Of a stretch of 64,000 nt of DNA, positions 1 to 8,167 are shown one piece after another. The first letter of the stretch is position 1. Every line of letters begins with the position of its first letter. Where the stretch lies: contig NZ_CP134772.1 in assembly GCF_031882575.1 (NCBI RefSeq), forward strand, positions 1,135,001 to 1,199,000, written 5' to 3'. This DNA comes from Pseudomonas sp. VD-NE ins. Its GTDB lineage: Bacteria > Pseudomonadota > Gammaproteobacteria > Pseudomonadales > Pseudomonadaceae. The notes beneath the pieces were generated by a model that was not told the origin of the DNA, did not search any database, and was given only the letters and a program-made list of their open reading frames with translations. The position numbers and the translations under genes were made by a program.

Positions 1-352
1 TCGCCGCATAAGCCATGTAGTTGAAGGCTTCAGTGTTACGTTGTTCGGCGCTCAGGGTGCTGTCGTAACGGGTAGTCATCGACAGGTAGCAGAACGCGCG
101 AGTGTGCTTTGGGGCGGCCATGACCATGCAGGTTTTGGCATCCTTGTACTCGCCGTTTTCGTATAACTGGTAGCCCACGCCATACAGAATATCGCTGTCC
201 ATCTGCGCATTGCAGTGCTCGTTGGCGGTAACGACCGGTAGCACGTTTTGCAGGGTCAGTTTGGGCAGTGTGTCATTGAGGGACGGTTCTTTGGTTGCGC
301 AGCCAGCCAGCAAGGTGAGCAGTGCCAGTGGCAATACGTGGAGGAGTTTCAA
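1..352 (-). CDS. Lipoprotein of unknown function (C-terminus outside window)
   Basis: Reading on the minus strand from a TTG at 352 gives MKLLHVLPLALLTLLAGCAT, a short lipoprotein signal with the lipobox LAGC, so the mature protein should begin at a lipidated Cys. An AGGA lies about 9 nt upstream of the TTG; no in-frame ATG gives a better signal sequence. The visible part contains several Cys and a stretch (YGVGYQLYENGEYKDAKTC) that looks like one TPR- or Sel1-like helical repeat. The gene runs off the left edge, so length and function cannot be judged. I do not recognise the family. Confidence 0.6.
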   Translation of the reverse strand, partial: MKLLHVLPLALLTLLAGCATKEPSLNDTLPKLTLQNVLPVVTANEHCNAQMDSDILYGVGYQLYENGEYKDAKTCMVMAAPKHTRAFCYLSMTTRYDSTLSAEQRNTEAFNYMAYAA

Positions 353-417
353 AAGCTGTTTCCTGATCTGAGTTGAAGCGTGTATGCAGGGCTCGCGTCA
401 GGCAGGTCAACAAAGCA

Positions 418-444
418 GCGACTGTTCCGGGCGGGAACAGTCGC
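418..444 (-). terminator. Hairpin downstream of the SDR gene
   Basis: An 11-bp perfect inverted repeat (GCGACTGTTCC / GGAACAGTCGC) with a 5-nt loop lies between the SDR gene and the lipoprotein gene, both read on the minus strand. On that strand it is followed by only a weak T-rich stretch (TGCTTTGTTG), so it is a probable but imperfect intrinsic terminator for the SDR gene. Confidence 0.4.
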
Positions 445-593
445 GAGAGGAGAGATAAAGGATCAGCAATTCCCTTGCTTCGATGCTTGCCCGAGCGACT
501 CCTTGCGCTATCGGGGTTACTTCAAGCATTGGAGGCTTCAAGTGACGCGCATTCTACGTGTAATGAACCGCTTGGCAATTTGATCGGTTGTAA

Positions 594-1418
594 TCAAAGA
601 TTTCTACGCAAACCGAAGCGCTTCATCAACGTCGACTCCAGCAAACCCTTGGGCAGTAACGCCGCCAACAACGGCAACGCGCGGCTGCCATTGCCGATTC
701 GGATCAAGCGTGGCGGTTTGCTCTGCTGCACAGCCTTGAGTAACTCAGCGGCAAACTCCCTGGCCGGCGTCGGCTTGTCCTGCGACGCCTTGGCCCGCGC
801 GCGAATGCCCTCACGCAGCGCAAACCACGGCGATTGTTCATTGATCAGTTGCTCGGCTTCATGCCCGGCGTTTTTGGCAAAACTCGATTGAATCGCCCCC
901 GGCTGCACTTCCATCACACGTATGCCGAACGGCGCCAGTTCCATGCGCAGTGCATCGCTCAAGGCATGCACCGCTGCTTTCGAGGCGCAGTAAGCTCCGG
1001 CAAACGGTGTGACCAATACCCCGGAAACACTGCCGATATTCACCACCAATCCTTTGGCCCGGCGCAGGACCGGAAACAGTGCGCGCGTAACGCCGACGAT
1101 CGAAAACACATTGGTTTCGAACTGGCGCTGCATGGCCGCCACACCGCCGTCGAGCAGCGGCCCCATGGCGCCGTAACCCGCATTGTTGATCAGCACATCG
1201 AGGCCGCCGTGTTGCTGGTTGATCCGCTCGCCAAGTTGCTCCAGCGCCGCGTTGTCGTTGACGTCGAGTTGCACGGCGATGAACCCGGCTGATGCCAGCA
1301 ACGCCACATCTTCAGCCTTGCGCGCACTGGCCCAGACTTCGAAACCGGCGGCTTTGAACGCGTCGGCGAGGGCGCGGCCGATGCCGCTGGAACAACCGGT
1401 AATCAACGCAACGGGCAT
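594..1418 (-). CDS. SDR family NAD(P)-dependent oxidoreductase
   Basis: A classical short-chain dehydrogenase/reductase of 274 aa. Visible motifs are the nucleotide-binding TGCSSGIG (residues 7-14), NNAG (78-81), the catalytic Ser at about 130, and YCASK with Tyr143 and Lys147. The substrate cannot be predicted; the closest general type is the 'oxidoreductase with SDR domain' used in lipid or ketone reduction. The ATG at 1418 is preferred because AAGGAAAG sits about 7 nt upstream; a TTG 18 nt further upstream would place that Shine-Dalgarno inside the gene. The next minus-strand gene upstream begins at 1918, and the 35-bp gap suggests the two may be co-transcribed. Confidence 0.8.
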   Translation of the reverse strand: MPVALITGCSSGIGRALADAFKAAGFEVWASARKAEDVALLASAGFIAVQLDVNDNAALEQLGERINQQHGGLDVLINNAGYGAMGPLLDGGVAAMQRQFETNVFSIVGVTRALFPVLRRAKGLVVNIGSVSGVLVTPFAGAYCASKAAVHALSDALRMELAPFGIRVMEVQPGAIQSSFAKNAGHEAEQLINEQSPWFALREGIRARAKASQDKPTPAREFAAELLKAVQQSKPPRLIRIGNGSRALPLLAALLPKGLLESTLMKRFGLRRNL

Positions 1419-1453
1419 GGCGCTTTCCTTGTGCAAAAAATCGGGGGAGGGGA

Positions 1454-1918
1454 TCAGTCGGAAAAACTACCTTGCAATCGCTCGGCGCGAAACTCCAGGG
1501 TTTGCGGGCGATAAGCGGGGCGTAGCGGCGGCATCGGCAGGCAGTCTTCCCAGTCGCCGCCGGCCTGCAGTTCGCCGGGACCGCGATAGCGCGGGGCGGT
1601 GTATTGGTTGTCGGCCAGATTGACCGTGTCACCCGGCGCATAGGCTGCGATGCGCCAGCGCAGTTCGGTCAGGGGCACGTCATTGCCGTTTTTCATTTTC
1701 AATTGCAGCGGACGATCGGCCGGGCATTGCTGCGGGGCATAGCTGATACGCATCTCAAGGCGCGCCAGTTGCTTGATCTCGCGGTTGTCCAGCCATACCA
1801 CCCACATGGCCACGAAGCCCAGGCCAATCGCCGCCGCCACCGAAACCGGCAAGGCTTTGGCCGGGTAGCGCAACAGCAGGATCAACCAGGTGATGACCAG
1901 CAGAATGCCGATGAACAT
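1454..1918 (-). CDS. Small inner-membrane protein of unknown function
   Basis: A 154-aa protein with two N-terminal hydrophobic helices (about residues 2-17 and 25-43) and a soluble C-terminal domain of about 110 residues. The soluble part has two Cys and several Trp and Pro, suggesting a small beta domain on the periplasmic side. A CGGAGCG Shine-Dalgarno precedes the ATG. Similar pseudomonad proteins have been labelled 'multidrug transporter' in annotations, but two helices do not support a transporter. I give no function. It lies 35 bp upstream of the SDR gene on the same strand. Confidence 0.6.
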   Translation of the reverse strand: MFIGILLVITWLILLLRYPAKALPVSVAAAIGLGFVAMWVVWLDNREIKQLARLEMRISYAPQQCPADRPLQLKMKNGNDVPLTELRWRIAAYAPGDTVNLADNQYTAPRYRGPGELQAGGDWEDCLPMPPLRPAYRPQTLEFRAERLQGSFSD

Positions 1919-2091
1919 GTTGGAACGCTCCGTGAGTTCGTGGCCATCATCCTACCGAAGGGCGGCGGGAATGGACATTCGCTGAGCTAACCTTCATACC
2001 GTTGGTCGGTACTGTAATTTCTGTCAGTAGGCGTTGACTCGCGTACCTGTTTAGCTGTCCTGAAGACAGCCCTTAGGTGGGGAGGCCACTC

Positions 2092-4665
2092 ATGGGAATG
2101 CATAGCAAAACACCAACGCTTGCGGTGTTCGATCCTCGAGGGTTGTCGGCGCGAACCGTCGACTATTGGCGTAACGATGAACTTTGCCCTGTTCAACCCC
2201 GCAACCAACGGACTGCGTATGACGCCGCGGGGCGTGCGGTTGAGCAGTGGGACCCGCGTTTGTGGGCGCTGCAAATGACGGATCCACTCTCTTGCGCCAA
2301 TGTGCTGTCTGTCTATTCACTGAGCGGACAGGAGTTGCGCTCGGACAGCGTCGATTCCGGGTGGCGTGTCAGTTTGTTGGGCGCAGGCGAACAGAGGCTG
2401 GAACAGTGGGATGGGCGAGGCAACCGGCGGCAGATTCGGTACGACGATCAGTTGCGGCCAGTGGAGATCATCGAGAACGGGGCGTCTATCGAGCAGCTTG
2501 CCTATGGCGACGAGACAACCCGCGACTGCAATCAACACGGGCGACTGGTTCGTCATGATGATGCGGCGGGCGTACTGCTGTTCAATGACTATGGATTGAC
2601 CGGCGCAGTGCTGGTGCATGAACGATGTATCAGCGGTGAGTCGGTTCCGGGTTACATCACCCGAACACAAGTGACGCCGCTTGGTGACATGCAATCGCGG
2701 ACGGACGCTTTGGCGAATGTGCAGCGCTGCAGTCAAACCCTCGATGGACGTTTGCGCGCCGTGGATCTCTGTCTGAGTGGTACTGCACAATGGCTGCCGA
2801 TGGTCAGCGCCATTACCTACAACGCGGCAGGGCAGGTCGAAGAAGAGGTGGCGGGTAATGGCGTAGTGACTTCGCTGAAGCACGATGCTGAAGACGGACT
2901 TCTCAGACGTTTATGTTCTCGAGTCGGGCAACAGACGCCGTTGCAGGACCTGCGATACGCCTACGACCCGCTCGGCAATGTGCTGAGCATCGAAGATGCG
3001 GCGCTGCCGATTCGCTATTTCGCCAACCAGCGTATCGAGCCGATCTGCCGCTTTGCCTATGACAGTCTGTCGCAACTCATCGAAGCGACGGGATGGGAAG
3101 CGGGCCCTGTCAGACATGGCCCACTGTCTGAATCAGACGGCTTGACCAATTACTGCCAGGCCTACCGATATGATGAAGGCAACAACCTTCTTGAGTTGAC
3201 CCATGTCGGTTCGCAACACCCCGGTCATCGGCTGGTGGCTGAAGCCCATAGCAATCGCTGTCTGCCCGTGCGCGATGGCGTGGAACCGGGCAAAGAAGCA
3301 TTTCGCAACGGCTTCGATGCCAACGGCAATTTATTGATGCGGCAACCGGGCCAGTCCTTCTCTTGGAATCGGCAAAATCAATTATGCGAAGTTCGCCCCG
3401 TCGAACGCGACGCAGAGCCCGACGATACCGAGCGTTACTTCTACGGCGCCGACGGCATGCGTGTGCGCAAAATTCGCTCATTGCAAACCAATGCCAAAAC
3501 CAATGTCATCGAAACCCTTTACTTGCCGGGCCTGGAAATCCGCACACACAGTGGTACCGGGGAAGAACTGCACGTTATCGATGTAGAGGACGGACGAGGC
3601 AGTGTGCGGTTGTTGCATTGGGCTACGCGAAAACCACGAGAGATCGCGAACAATCAACGGCGCCACGGCCTGACCGACCATCTGGGCTCAAGTACGCTGG
3701 AGCTGGATCAGGATGCCAACATTATTTCCCAGGAAAGCTATTACCCGTTCGGCGGTACAGCGTGGTCGAACGGCGAAGCCTTACAGCTCAGTTACAAAAC
3801 GGTCAGGTATTCCGGCAAGGAACGGGACGCGAGTGGGCTCTATTACTACGGATTACGTTATTACCTGCCCGAATGGCAACGTTGGTTGAATCCGGATCCG
3901 GCAGGTGACGCTGACGGTTTGAATGTCTATCGGATGGTAAGAAACCAGCCGATGCGATTTCGCGATCAACAAGGACTGGCGCCGGTTCCGGTTGAAGCTA
4001 TTGAGTCAGGCAAGGCCAAAGCTACCGAGGACGAAGTCCCTGCGGTGAAGGTCCCTATTATGTACAAGGTCGATTATCTGCAAGAGCGATTGTCTTTGGC
4101 GGATGCCGCATCGAATGGGGCAGCCAAGCGGGTTGAGGAGAGCTTTACGCACAAGGTGAATCCCTATATCAGGTCCGTTTACACCACACCAAAAGCGTCG
4201 CAGCTTGAAAGACCCAGCAAGTTCTTCAATATCTATTCAAGGTCGGAGTGGGAGTTCAAGGACAACTATAAATACTCCGATTCTGGAAAAGTATTCTTGA
4301 ATGATATCAGTCGGCATCAAATTCGCCTGGCTGCTGATCTGAGTGTTCTTCCCGCTACAATCAGAAGATCAAAAGTCAGGAACGAAGTAACGCTTAATAT
4401 GACCGAGGGGCTGGAAAGTGGCAGCGCCGAACTGCTTGAGGTTTTTTCGCGGACACCGAATGGCAAGCCTACTCAGCGACTCGCGGAAGAAGTGGGTTTG
4501 AAAATGACCTCGGTTACCAAAGAGGTGACAGGTAGCAACGTAGATTTCGTTGTGACCGTCGTACCTACCGGGTCGTACGAAGCTGTTTTTTCTGAGGAGG
4601 TAGCTACGCCTGTACGCAGGTTTTCCAGGATGCGTCCCACAAAAGTCATGGAAAAAACGACGTAG
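2092..4665 (+). CDS. TccC-like Rhs-family toxin protein with unrecognised C-terminal module
   Basis: An 857-aa protein. Its start (TPTLAVFDPRGLSARTV) and the segment SVYSLSGQELRSDSVDSGW match the N-terminus of TccC components of insecticidal Tc toxins. The middle is rich in YD/RHS repeats (for example YDPLGNVLSIED and FDANGNLLMRQPG). The Rhs-associated core lies at about residues 545-630 (YYPFGGTAW, RYSGKERDASGLYYYGLRYY, NPDPAGDADGLNVYR). In TccC/Rhs proteins the core ends in an aspartyl self-cleavage site and the repeats form a cocoon around the C-terminal toxin. Here the last ~225 residues (about nt 3985-4662) are a separate module, lower in GC and matching no toxin family I know. No TcA, TcB or immunity gene is nearby. 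The ATG at 2092 follows GGTGGGGAGG. Confidence 0.85.
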   Translation: MGMHSKTPTLAVFDPRGLSARTVDYWRNDELCPVQPRNQRTAYDAAGRAVEQWDPRLWALQMTDPLSCANVLSVYSLSGQELRSDSVDSGWRVSLLGAGEQRLEQWDGRGNRRQIRYDDQLRPVEIIENGASIEQLAYGDETTRDCNQHGRLVRHDDAAGVLLFNDYGLTGAVLVHERCISGESVPGYITRTQVTPLGDMQSRTDALANVQRCSQTLDGRLRAVDLCLSGTAQWLPMVSAITYNAAGQVEEEVAGNGVVTSLKHDAEDGLLRRLCSRVGQQTPLQDLRYAYDPLGNVLSIEDAALPIRYFANQRIEPICRFAYDSLSQLIEATGWEAGPVRHGPLSESDGLTNYCQAYRYDEGNNLLELTHVGSQHPGHRLVAEAHSNRCLPVRDGVEPGKEAFRNGFDANGNLLMRQPGQSFSWNRQNQLCEVRPVERDAEPDDTERYFYGADGMRVRKIRSLQTNAKTNVIETLYLPGLEIRTHSGTGEELHVIDVEDGRGSVRLLHWATRKPREIANNQRRHGLTDHLGSSTLELDQDANIISQESYYPFGGTAWSNGEALQLSYKTVRYSGKERDASGLYYYGLRYYLPEWQRWLNPDPAGDADGLNVYRMVRNQPMRFRDQQGLAPVPVEAIESGKAKATEDEVPAVKVPIMYKVDYLQERLSLADAASNGAAKRVEESFTHKVNPYIRSVYTTPKASQLERPSKFFNIYSRSEWEFKDNYKYSDSGKVFLNDISRHQIRLAADLSVLPATIRRSKVRNEVTLNMTEGLESGSAELLEVFSRTPNGKPTQRLAEEVGLKMTSVTKEVTGSNVDFVVTVVPTGSYEAVFSEEVATPVRRFSRMRPTKVMEKTT

Positions 4666-4678
4666 TGCCTGGACGACG

Positions 4679-4746
4679 ATAAAGAAGCCCCCGCCCAACC
4701 CACTGCGGATAGGGGACGCAGCGGGCTGGACGGGGGCTTCTTGTTT
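4679..4746. terminator. Bidirectional terminator between the TccC-like gene and algA
   Basis: AAGAAGCCCCCG and CGGGGGCTTCTTG form a long GC-rich stem with further pairing inside, and the plus strand continues into TTGTTTT. The element sits between two converging genes (TccC-like gene ending at 4665, algA ending at 4757), so it probably stops transcripts from both sides, including the end of the alginate operon. Confidence 0.8.
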
Positions 4747-4756
4747 TATCGATCAG

Positions 4757-6208
4757 TTATTGCGCGATGGTCTTCACCGACACGCCGCGTTCGATCGGGG
4801 TGGAGCGACCGTAGATATCTTCGAAACGTTCGATATCGTCTTCACCCAGGTACGAACCCGATTGCACTTCGATGATTTCCAGCGGGATCTTGCCAGGGTT
4901 GCGCAAGCGGTGCACCGAGGCGATCGGGATGTAGGTCGACTGGTTCTCGCAGAGCAGGAACACGTTTTCATCGCAGGTCACTTCGGCAGTGCCGCTGACC
5001 ACGATCCAGTGTTCGGCGCGGTGGTGGTGCATCTGCAGCGACAGGCACGCGCCCGGTTTTACCGAGATGTGCTTGACCTGGAAACGCCCGCCCATGTCCA
5101 CCGAGTCGTAGGAACCCCACGGACGATAAACCTCGCAGTGGTTCTGGGTTTCGCTGCGGCCCTGCTCGTTGAGCGTGTTGACCATCTGCTTGACGCCCTG
5201 AACCTTGTCTTTGTGGGCGATCATCATGGCGTCTTTGGTTTCGACCACAACGATGTTTTCCAGACCGATCACCGACACCAGTTTGCCGTTGCCGTGGATC
5301 ATGCAGTTCTTGCTGTCCTGAATCACTACATCGCCTTTGGTGACGTTGCCGTTGGCGTCTTTCTCGTTGACTTCCCACAGCGACGACCAGCAACCGACAT
5401 CGCTCCAGCCAGCGGTCAACGGCACGACGCAGGCACGCTGGGTTTTTTCCATGACGGAGTAGTCGATGGAATTGTCCGGGCAGCAGGCGAAGGTGGCTTC
5501 GTCGAAGGTGATGGTGTCGGCGTCCTGCTGGCTGCGTTCGAGGGTCAGCAGGCAGGTGTCGTAGATGTCCGGATCGTGCTTTTTCAGTTCTTCGAGGAAG
5601 CGGCTGGCACGGAACAGGAACATGCCGCTGTTCCAGTAGTAACCGCCGGACTCAACGTACTCGGTGGCACGTTTGACGTCAGGTTTTTCGACGAAGTGCG
5701 AAACGCGGCTGACGCCTTCGGGCAGCAGCGAATCGCCAGTGGATTTGATGTAGCCGTAACCGGTTTCCGGTTTGGTCGCCGGCACGCCGAACAGGACCAT
5801 TTCGCCGTTTTCGGCGGCAACGGTGGCCAGGGCCAGGGCACGTTGCAGGGCTTTCTGGTCTTCCAGTACGTGGTCGGCCGGCAGTACCAGCATCAGTTCG
5901 TCACGGCCTTCATTGACCAGCATCATCGCGGTCAGCGCTACGGCTGGCGCAGTGTTGCGGCCGAACGGCTCCATGAGAATGCGTTGGCATTCCAGTTTGC
6001 GATTGGCCAACTGCTCGTTGACGATGAAGCGGTGATCCTTGTTGCAGACCACGATCGGGGTGTCCATGCCTTCGAACACCAGGCGCTCGAGGGTCTGCTG
6101 GAACAGGGTGTGTTCGCCGGTCAGGGCGAGGAATTGCTTAGGGAACTGCTTGCGCGAAAGCGGCCAGAGACGCGAACCGCTACCACCTGACAAGATCACC
6201 GGAATCAT
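4757..6208 (-). CDS. algA: Mannose-1-phosphate guanylyltransferase / mannose-6-phosphate isomerase
   Basis: Bifunctional type II PMI-GMP enzyme of 483 aa, as expected for AlgA. It converts fructose-6-P to mannose-6-P and mannose-1-P to GDP-mannose, the first and third steps to alginate. The GMP domain begins with GGSGSRLWPLSRK (residues 8-20) and has the active-site FVEKP. The C-terminal cupin PMI domain has the metal-binding QMHHHRAEHW (about 392-401). The ATG at 6208 is chosen because MIPVILSGG is the family's usual beginning; 12 further upstream codons are open but unsupported. It is the last gene of the alginate operon, separated from algF by about 100 bp containing a repeat. Confidence 0.95.
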   Translation of the reverse strand: MIPVILSGGSGSRLWPLSRKQFPKQFLALTGEHTLFQQTLERLVFEGMDTPIVVCNKDHRFIVNEQLANRKLECQRILMEPFGRNTAPAVALTAMMLVNEGRDELMLVLPADHVLEDQKALQRALALATVAAENGEMVLFGVPATKPETGYGYIKSTGDSLLPEGVSRVSHFVEKPDVKRATEYVESGGYYWNSGMFLFRASRFLEELKKHDPDIYDTCLLTLERSQQDADTITFDEATFACCPDNSIDYSVMEKTQRACVVPLTAGWSDVGCWSSLWEVNEKDANGNVTKGDVVIQDSKNCMIHGNGKLVSVIGLENIVVVETKDAMMIAHKDKVQGVKQMVNTLNEQGRSETQNHCEVYRPWGSYDSVDMGGRFQVKHISVKPGACLSLQMHHHRAEHWIVVSGTAEVTCDENVFLLCENQSTYIPIASVHRLRNPGKIPLEIIEVQSGSYLGEDDIERFEDIYGRSTPIERGVSVKTIAQ

Positions 6209-6236
6209 ATTGTTTACTCCATAAAATGCAGTTGAG

Positions 6237-6297
6237 AGCTGCAAGCTGCAAGTGGCGAGTTAGAAGCACTTCACTTGCAGCTTGAGGCTTGTAGCTG
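6237..6297. repeat. Inverted AGCTTGCAGCTT-type repeat
   Basis: AGCTGCAAGCTGCAAGTG and the imperfect reverse complement CACTTGCAGCTTGAGG form a hairpin between algF and algA. The same vocabulary (AGCTTGC, GCCGCTTG, GCAAGC) recurs at 19970-20040, 26141-26312 and about 27712-27745, so it is a dispersed family distinct from the REPs. It lies inside the transcribed operon. Confidence 0.65.
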
Positions 6298-6310
6298 ATA
6301 GTTCGAGCGA

Positions 6311-6967
6311 TTAGCGAGTCGATACCGGGCGTTTTACCCAGACTGGCGACAGGCTGCTGCCGCTGCCGGTGACGTACAGCACTGCGGCTTCACCACGTTC
6401 CAGGGCGACCGGTTTCACGTCGCCGACTTTCTTGTCACCTTCGTACAGCGCCAGGCTGACTTTCACCGGGTTGATTTCACGTTCGCCACGGCCCTTGGCG
6501 GCGACGTTCGGCACCACGTCGGTTTTGCCGTCAGCAGTTTTCAGGGTCAGCGGCTTGTCACTGAGGTTCTGCACGCGCACGAGGGATTTCTGCTTGTTCT
6601 TGAACGGCGGCTCTTCGATCAGTTGCGGCGCGCCGGAAGCGTTGTTGACCAGGGTGTAGTAGTGGTCACCGGCGAGTTTCACCGGCAGGGTCTGGCTGCC
6701 GACCTTGGCGCTGTAATCGCCGCCCGGCATGAAGCTGAAATCGCTGCTGGCCAGTGGCGCAACGTCACTCAGGTTGGTGCTGCCGACGGTGGCGCTGACT
6801 TCAGCGTTGCTGGCGTTGTAGACACGCACAAAGGTCGAGCCTTTCGGTGCGGTCGGGCCGTAGAGCGCAGCGTCGCCACCGGCGAAAGCTTGGACTGACA
6901 GCACGCTCAGACCAGCAACCAGTGCAATGCGTTTTGCGAGACGACGAGGAGTAGTAGTGAAAGTCAT
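6311..6967 (-). CDS. algF: Alginate O-acetyltransferase protein AlgF
   Basis: A 218-aa periplasmic protein with an N-terminal signal peptide (ending about FAGGDAALYGP) and a beta-rich body. AlgF is required, with AlgI, AlgJ and AlgX, for 2-/3-O-acetylation of mannuronate residues during export; it has no catalytic motif of its own and is thought to act as an adaptor. Position (between algJ and algA) and length (P. aeruginosa AlgF is about 216 aa) support the call. Confidence 0.92.
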   Translation of the reverse strand: MTFTTTPRRLAKRIALVAGLSVLSVQAFAGGDAALYGPTAPKGSTFVRVYNASNAEVSATVGSTNLSDVAPLASSDFSFMPGGDYSAKVGSQTLPVKLAGDHYYTLVNNASGAPQLIEEPPFKNKQKSLVRVQNLSDKPLTLKTADGKTDVVPNVAAKGRGEREINPVKVSLALYEGDKKVGDVKPVALERGEAAVLYVTGSGSSLSPVWVKRPVSTR

Positions 6968-6981
6968 GGTGTACCTCTCTT

Positions 6982-8157
6982 TCAGTTTTGCGCCCGATCG
7001 GGCGTCTCGGATTTAGTGTTGATTGCTACGTTTTGTTGGCGCGCGCCGGCTTGTTTAAGCTCTGCGACCCACTGCGGGTCGGCGTCGCCGATTTCGTTGT
7101 TCACAGGCAGATAACGTTCAGGAAACTCCCAGATCAGCACCTGTGGCGGGCTGTTCTTGAAGTCATCGCTTTTCAGGTAGCTGAGCATCGGCAGAATCGG
7201 GCCGTGGCCGTCTTCGGCGTAGCTCACCACGTCGCTGTGCAGCGCTTGTTTCAGTGCACCGACGAAGTTCCAGTTAGGGTTAGCGCTGTAGCTGGTGCCG
7301 ACCAGTGCCACCGGCACTTCATTGCTGGCGAACAGCGCGTCGTCACCGGCAGGCTGATCGCCGGCCGCGACGGTGTTGCGCTTTTGCAGCGGCTCTTGCG
7401 CCGGCATCAGGTTTTCGAACAGCGGATCGAGCGGGAGGAACAAGCGCAGGTCGCCCTTGTGCGTGACCTTCTCCGCCGGGGTGGTGACGAAACGCTGCGG
7501 CTCGCCGCTGAGCGGGAACTTGTCGGCGATGGTTTTTGCCAGGGTGTTCGCGGCGATTTCGGCGCCTTCCGGCGTCCAGTGCGTGTCGGTGCGCAGGAAC
7601 ACTTGCTGACCGTTCTGCTTGGCCTGTTGGAAAGGCTTGAGCAGGTCCGGGGCGAGGATCTTGTCGGCGGCTACACGAGCATGGAAATCCTGATAGAGAT
7701 TTTCGTGGATGCTCGCCGGTTTCACTTCACCCAGATGCTCCGGGTACAGACGAACCTTGGCCGGCACGATCGCCATCACCAGTTTCACGCCTTTCGCTTT
7801 CAGGGTCTGGCGTACGCCTTCGACCAGCGCGTAGTTGCCTTGCAGGTTCAGCTCTTCGTTGACGATCGGGTTGAATTCCTCATCGCTGTACAACCACTGA
7901 TCGCGGCCGAGCACTACGCCCGGACGACCTTCGTTGAACAGTTTGAAATCCAGCGCGGCCCAGAGGTTGGTGCCCAGACGCTTGATCGGGAATTCATCGT
8001 CGTAGTGAGTTTCCACCGCCTTGGTCCAGCGGCCATTGAGCACCGTGGCATCGGCATTGGTGCTGAAGCCGAAGAAGCTGCGAACCGACCACAAACCAAG
8101 GACCAACAGGGTCACCAGGAACAGGGCGATGTAGAAGATGCGTAATGAGCGGGTCAT
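6982..8157 (-). CDS. algJ: Alginate O-acetyltransferase AlgJ (SGNH-like)
   Basis: A 391-aa type II membrane-anchored periplasmic protein: one TM at residues 7-27, then an SGNH-hydrolase-like domain. The expected Asp-His pair is in RTDTHWTPEGAEIA (about residue 190) and the Ser in LVGTSYSANPNWN. AlgJ moves acetyl groups in the periplasm between AlgI and the polymer. It follows algI by 10 bp and is probably translationally coupled to it. It is related to AlgX in the same operon, which shares the DxHW and GTSxS motifs. Confidence 0.93.
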   Translation of the reverse strand: MTRSLRIFYIALFLVTLLVLGLWSVRSFFGFSTNADATVLNGRWTKAVETHYDDEFPIKRLGTNLWAALDFKLFNEGRPGVVLGRDQWLYSDEEFNPIVNEELNLQGNYALVEGVRQTLKAKGVKLVMAIVPAKVRLYPEHLGEVKPASIHENLYQDFHARVAADKILAPDLLKPFQQAKQNGQQVFLRTDTHWTPEGAEIAANTLAKTIADKFPLSGEPQRFVTTPAEKVTHKGDLRLFLPLDPLFENLMPAQEPLQKRNTVAAGDQPAGDDALFASNEVPVALVGTSYSANPNWNFVGALKQALHSDVVSYAEDGHGPILPMLSYLKSDDFKNSPPQVLIWEFPERYLPVNNEIGDADPQWVAELKQAGARQQNVAINTKSETPDRAQN

Positions 8158-8167
8158 GTCAGATCCC

